Under the pieces are notes generated by a model, which was not told the origin of the DNA, searched no databases, and saw only the letters and a list, made by a program, of their open reading frames with translations. Below, in pieces: positions 59,329 through 64,000 of a stretch of 64,000 nt of DNA (positions are counted from its first letter, which is position 1; every line of letters starts with the position of its first letter). This DNA is from Holothuria scabra (lineage: Eukaryota > Echinodermata > Holothuroidea > Aspidochirotida > Holothuriidae), in the NCBI GenBank assembly GCA_037179385.1, contig CM074190.1:7020284-7084283 (forward strand). The letters are read 5' to 3'. The translations under genes and the position numbers were made by a program.

Positions 59329-61562
59329 TATGGGGGCTGGTAGATAACCAAACCAGAGAGTTTAGGGAAACATACCACACCTTTGTATCATATGTTACTA
59401 AACAGAATCACATGATGTTGGTGTTCAAAATATGGAGTTGTTTTTGAGCTCTGCAAAAGTGTACTCTTGCCTGAACTTGTGACACATTCACCTCTCCAGC
59501 CATCAATCCTTCAATTCTGAATTTCTAGAGGAATTTGAGGAAAATCAACTTTGAAATTTGTCACGTTGTTTGTCATGTTAAGGTTCATTTCAAAGTAAGA
59601 TGTGTTTACTTTTCTTTAACATTGCTTCTTAATCTCTAATTGTTGATCATGTTTCATTTAGGAAATTACTTTTTTGATGGAATCAACAGCATTGACATGT
59701 TTGTTCAGATTTGTCTCCAATAAGAAGTAAAACTTTGTACAATAAGTGGCCGATTTTCCTGCTTAGGCCTCTGTTTTGAACATTGGATTGGTAGATAGCT
59801 CAGATATCTGCCAAGTCTTGTTTATTTGACAAAACACTTTCTAAAAAATTGAAAAAAAAAAATACTAAGATGCTGGTAAGAGATTGAAAATGTAGCATGA
59901 GGGAGAAATGGTGTAAAGGCTAAATTTGTGGTGATAAACTAAAAGTTGTAATTTTCATGCACCGATACCGTCAACCTTGAATCATGGTAATGGCATAAAT
60001 TGCCTCAAGTTTAATGGCATCTGTGCACTGGGACCTCTTGCTGTAGAGTAAGTGTAATTGGCAATATTCAGGAGAACTGACATTGTTTAAAGGGTATAGA
60101 ATTGAGCTACATTCAGACATATTAAGTAGGTTGGGATTAAGAAAGTTCTGTTTGCATAGTGGTTCCATGGTTGGGATGAGGTATGTGTTTTGGAGGTCTT
60201 TATATCTTTTAAAGGTATGATAAAATAATGTGTAAAGTTGATACATTTCTTACACATAGCAACACTTCCAATCATGATTCATCACAAATTTGCAACTTGA
60301 AGTTCACAGTTAACTGGCTACTGTGTTTTTGCTTTTGAATAATGCATTAATGTCAGCTACATCTGTAAATTTTTTAGGTAAAATGAGCGACCGCAGAGGT
60401 GTGTATGTTCTAATACCCTTGTTTGTTTAGCCTTCATTCCATTACAAATAAAGGGAAGAATTTGCACCTTGTCTGAACTGTGTTTAAAGGTCACTTCCAA
60501 CTTGAAAAGTATTTGAAACAGGATTGAAACTTTTCTTTTCATTTACACACACTATATAACACATTTGTTTTCGTGTGTCGTTAAATCTCATCTAACTTAA
60601 TTCCAAGGGTGATTTCAGAAGTGGGATCCCTTAGGCTCTATATTGTGGGTAGTTGTATATTACCATGACAGTGTAAACATTCAAAACAAAGCTATGTTCT
60701 ATCTATCTAGGGAGGGGGGGGGGGGCAGTAATTAACAGATGCTACTACACTACTTTCAGATTGGGTTGACTACATTTCTCCTTCAAGATGTAGCTTTAAA
60801 CGTGAAACTACTGTCCATAAATCATAACACCAAATATTAAATATTCAGTAAAAAGCAAGTGAGAAAGAACCTAGTTTGAAATTGTTGTATTAGTTTCAAT
60901 TTTGTGATATCATGGTCTCTAAATTTCTCCTCATGTCAAAGTATTATATGTTAAGTTATACTGAGAGGTGTACCTTCTGTGGTGACAAATGAGAGAACCA
61001 ACAGACTAGAGAGATGGCGTCACAGTCGTGTGTGCCTCCTGGTATAGGCAGCATTAAGGTTAAGGTTGAGGTATTTTTTTTTTTTTTTTTTTATGAAGTG
61101 TTAAACCGCCTTTGCTTTGTTTTCATACATCACGTCAAACGTGTTTTGCATACTTATAAGTAATGTTTCATTGCTCTTTTTTCTGCTGTTTTTCATGTAG
61201 TGTTTTTAAAGTAGACTTGTTTAAAATGTTCGTTGATGTTAAAGGTGGTTGAAAAAGTAAACTACGCAAAACGTCACATTAGAACTGTACTGGCAAAACG
61301 TCAACTTGATGTAGTAGTAACACATAATTGATAAACTCAATTCTATCTCCCAATCATTGGTTGAAAGACACGTAAATATGTTACATATTCCATACGTTAT
61401 GCTAACCTTATCGGTATAGGAAAATTTTTTTTACATTTCAGGGTTGGCCACGCGAATCTAATTTTAATTTTCTTTCATGTAAGTTTAACATTACAATATA
61501 AAACTGGTGGAAAGTCTGTGTGAACCGTTGCATCTGAAAAGTGGTTGTAAAATATTTGTTGC
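59329..61562. other. Non-coding stretch, possible long 3' UTR
   Basis: No gene recognised. A 12-G run lies at 60714-60725 and a 19-T run at 61074-61092. Whether the plus-strand transcript extends this far is unknown. Confidence 0.4.
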
Positions 61563-61568
61563 AATAAA
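61563..61568 (+). terminator. Candidate poly(A) signal, plus strand
   Basis: AATAAA is followed about 30 bp later by the GT/T-rich stretch GCGGTGTTTTTATTTTCTTC. This is the best-placed plus-strand signal before the minus-strand frame at 61849. It would serve the gene ending at 54454 only if its 3' UTR is about 7 kb, or else an unseen terminal exon. Confidence 0.4.
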
Positions 61569-61600
61569 AATGTTTCTACAAGAACTAAGTTTGCGGTGTT

Positions 61601-61606
61601 TTTATT
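61601..61606 (-). terminator. Candidate poly(A) signal, minus strand
   Basis: TTTATT on the plus strand is AATAAA on the minus strand, about 243 bp downstream of the stop of the minus-strand frame at 61849-62130. A T-rich stretch follows on the minus strand. Confidence 0.4.
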
Positions 61607-61848
61607 TTCTTCTATGTTTTTTTTCCTTTCTTTTTTGAACATGGATTAATTAGTGTACACACATACAAAATATGCCTAAAATATGTGCTGGGTTTCATGA
61701 AATCGAGTTTTCTGCTATATCCCCGGGGTTTTTGTCCTACTTGTAAACTCCTTGTGTTCAAACTTGTCTTTTTCGTCTGGAGTTCCTGATGATCTGAAAT
61801 CGCCTTCCCGATTTTTGAGAAAGTGCGGTATTTTAGTTATAAACCTAT

Positions 61849-62130
61849 TCATTTGTTCCTTTTTGAATTCTTGAACGCATTTTCTACAGAACCCTTTTTG
61901 GATAGCCAGACATTAAATTGACCCTCATTGATACCATCAACAACAGAGGTCTTAAAGAACCATACTGCCTCGGGGGATTGCAGTTCGTGAAAGTTAACAA
62001 AAGCCTCAGTGTCACTATTCTTCATGCCCTCATTTGACAAGTATTTCATCGCTACACTGGGAACACTTTTCTTTGGTTGATTATGAAATATCTTTACATT
62101 GCAGAAAACGATTAATCTTAGTCTTTGCAA
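61849..62130 (-). CDS. Possible last exon of a minus-strand gene
   Basis: The 93-codon frame is protein-like from about codon 14 onward: KKSVPSVAMKYLSNEGMKNS, then HELQSPEAVWFFKTSVVDGI, then a Lys/Asn-rich end before TGA. It has balanced composition, unlike the chance frames here. A possible acceptor on the minus strand is CGTTTTCTGCAATGTAAAG, ending at 62092, which would start the exon at 62091 in the same frame. I do not recognise the family, and no upstream exon was found to the right, so the true start is unknown. A poly(A) signal lies downstream. Confidence 0.4.
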   Translation of the reverse strand: MQRLRLIVFCNVKIFHNQPKKSVPSVAMKYLSNEGMKNSDTEAFVNFHELQSPEAVWFFKTSVVDGINEGQFNVWLSKKGSVENAFKNSKRNK

Positions 62131-63090
62131 ATTATGAAATATGCCGTGACGTTGCTTCGTCAGAATGCAACATAGACATCCCAGTAGATCAAAGGCGGTG
62201 TGGGGGTGTAACTGGTATCTGGGTTTGCTTCAGGATCTGTGCCCTAAAGCGTGAAAAACAATAACAAATTGGCCTGTTAGCTAACCCCAAATGCGATGTA
62301 ACTTTTTGTGTGTTTTGATGTATTGTTCCTTTAAATCAGTTAACGAGATGTGAAATCAGACTATATCAAGACTGTATGAAGTATGCTTTATTTCCTCCCT
62401 GAGGCAATAAGATGTAATCAGGCAGAGAAGGAAGATGTTACAGAAATTAAGAAGGAAAGTTTCATCATGTGATTTAGTAATGTTTATCAATGTGGTGTGT
62501 CAAGAATCCTTGGATCCATTATAAACATTTACATCGAACGTATCATTGAAATTTTAACAATGCCCTGGTGATATTATTTGCTGGTGGTTCAAATCTTTTC
62601 TTGCATGTGGATGTTTATGCGCGACTGCAACAAGCTTTAAGCCTTTTTGAAATGATTTGTTGTCAGCGACTGGTTGGACAAGCTATCCATTATAAATGAT
62701 CAGAACGAATTTATTATATTTTCAATGCAAGTAATCAACGTGAATTGACATTCGTAGTTAAGGGCTTCAAACTGGATTGTGTGAAATCCCTTGGTATTCT
62801 TCTTAAACACTTCACTCACTAGCAAGATCATACCGGTATTTGCGTTTTCATGGAACCTTTTTATCAAATACCCATTGCACTCTTTCTAGAAAAATACCCT
62901 CGTCTCTTTTTCAAACTCTTTTACTCCCATTTTCAGGGCCATCGCGACATCTGGGTCTCAGTCCCACCCTTCCCAAAACAGAAGCTCGTGTTTTAAACAT
63001 TTTGTTACCATATGCATATGGCTTCACAGAACAAAAGGTGCTGCCTCATTTGGGGGAAACCGCGTATGTTATAGCAAGTGACATCAACAG
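62131..63090. other. Non-coding stretch
   Basis: No supported exon on either strand. If the minus-strand frame at 61849 is real, this is its upstream intron. Confidence 0.35.
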
Positions 63091-63440
63091 ATTCTAACCG
63101 CTGATTAGTCAACCAATAGACCCCGTGCATATGATGTCACAGAGCGGAAAGTACTCCATTCTTTGGGGGGCAAAACAAAGCAACACATACAAAGGCAGAC
63201 AGCTGATTTGTCAACCAGTCAAATACGCGCATCTGCTACACGTGCAGGGCGAATTCTTATGCATGCGGCCACTTGTATCATTGTTTTGCATTCAAGAATG
63301 ACGTCAATGTGTCGTCAATGCACAAGTTCTATTGGGATATGCGCGTAAGTCCGCAACACCTGCGTGGCAAAGACTTCTCCGTGCGTGTCACGTGCTTCAC
63401 TGTTTTACTCCAAATTGACGTCGTGTTACGTCAAAGCATA
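63091..63440. promoter_or_regulatory. CpG-richer block with CRE/E-box motifs
   Basis: A perfect CRE palindrome TGACGTCA lies at 63299-63306, CACGTG at 63389-63394, and TGACG/TTACGTCAA at 63416-63434. GTCAACCAATAGA (CCAAT-like) occurs near 63107, with a related GTCAACCAGTCAA near 63217. The block has more CG dinucleotides than most of the window. It could be a promoter or enhancer, or a repeat with internal duplication. No start site is evident. Confidence 0.3.
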
Positions 63441-63603
63441 AGGTCTATTATGGAGTTGCATGGATCCATACATACACTTACTCGCCATTGCATTTTATTT
63501 TCCTTTGCATCCGGCATGAAATAGGAAACGTTACATAACTACTATGGCGTTACATACATATCAAACACTAATAGTTGTCACTGCAATGCCTCGTCAACAT
63601 TCG

Positions 63604-63775
63604 TCTCTCAGGGTACCGGAAATTACCCTCACACAATGGAATGAAGATAAGGCCTATCTAGTTTTTGAACGGGACAGAACTCGTAAACATTTTTTCTCTC
63701 AGGTTAAGGGTAACTAGTCTCACACAATGGAATGAAGATAGGCCTATCTAGTTTTTGGACGGGACAGAACTCGTG
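63604..63775. repeat. Tandem duplication of about 93 bp
   Basis: Two adjacent copies share TCTCTCAGG, CTCACACAATGGAATGAAGA, GGCCTATCTAGTTTTTG and ACGGGACAGAACTCGT. Divergence is low in the right half of each unit. Confidence 0.85.
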
Positions 63776-64000
63776 TCTTCGAATAAGTATTCAATGTTCC
63801 CTCTGGACATGATTGTGCTTAGTCTCCAAATTGTGCTTCCAAAAAGAAATGTTTATTCTTTCATTTGCACAGAAGAAATCTAAATTAGATTGAATATTTG
63901 TTTTTCTCTGGCCTCTTACAGGACATCCTTAAATGCAAGTTGACATTTTCAGCAAGTTTCACTGATGTATTGACTTCAGTGCGTACCTTTCTGAATCCCT
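63776..64000. other. Right edge, nothing recognised
   Basis: AT-rich sequence without supported features. Confidence 0.5.

Overview
The window looks like a piece of a large animal genome, most likely a marine invertebrate (an echinoderm-like deuterostome is my guess, not shown). It is AT-rich and gene-poor. The one convincing gene has short exons with GT/AG boundaries and long introns packed with short mobile-element copies. There are no bacterial operons, no long ORFs, no rRNA genes and no CRISPR array. Nearly all open frames over 60 codons are chance frames in introns or repeats.

Gene content. A plus-strand gene contributes seven exons between 11167 and 54454. They join in phase into the C-terminal 236 residues of a protein ending in TGA. 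I do not recognise the family. The part seen is mostly predicted helix, with a basic Arg-rich linker after the first exon and a Pro/Ala-rich linker in exon 4. Its 5' exons are not found and probably lie left of the window. The last intron is about 25.5 kb. A 52-nt exon-like segment inside it (32193-32244) would switch the last exon into a second open frame. From about 61.6 kb a minus-strand reading frame (61849-62130) resembles the last exon of a convergent gene. Oppositely oriented AATAAA signals lie about 40 bp apart at 61563 and 61601.

Repeats, left to right. A TTAA-bounded MITE lies at 534-792. A second TTAA MITE (1555-2586) is split by a CAGGG-ended element (1799-2526). A hAT-type MITE with an exact 8-bp target duplication is at 3007-3601, and a hAT-end fragment is near 4050-4155. 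A decayed array carrying TTTCGTATGGGACA spans 4190-5765, followed by a tandem block at 5851-6471. Another hAT MITE with an 8-bp duplication is at 11431-11641. tRNA-derived SINE copies are scattered through the window. A three-copy foldback TTAA MITE is at 15848, 22266 and 37687. A second TTAA family is at 19609 and 58459, the latter carrying a nested 19-bp-TIR element. A LINE 3' remnant is at about 24378-24760. Further inverted-repeat elements are at 40528, 44179, 45987, 47743, 48506 and 59141. A higher-order tandem array at 51003-52730 carries perfect nuclear-receptor DR1 sites every 301 bp. A retroposed sequence with a 17-bp target duplication is at 55396-55635.

The right end (62.8-64 kb) is richer in CpG and contains CRE-like, E-box and CCAAT-like motifs, so it may be regulatory. 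Across the window the word TACTGTA/TACAGTA is far more frequent than chance, most strongly in the first 10 kb. All conclusions come from reading the sequence; no database search was possible.
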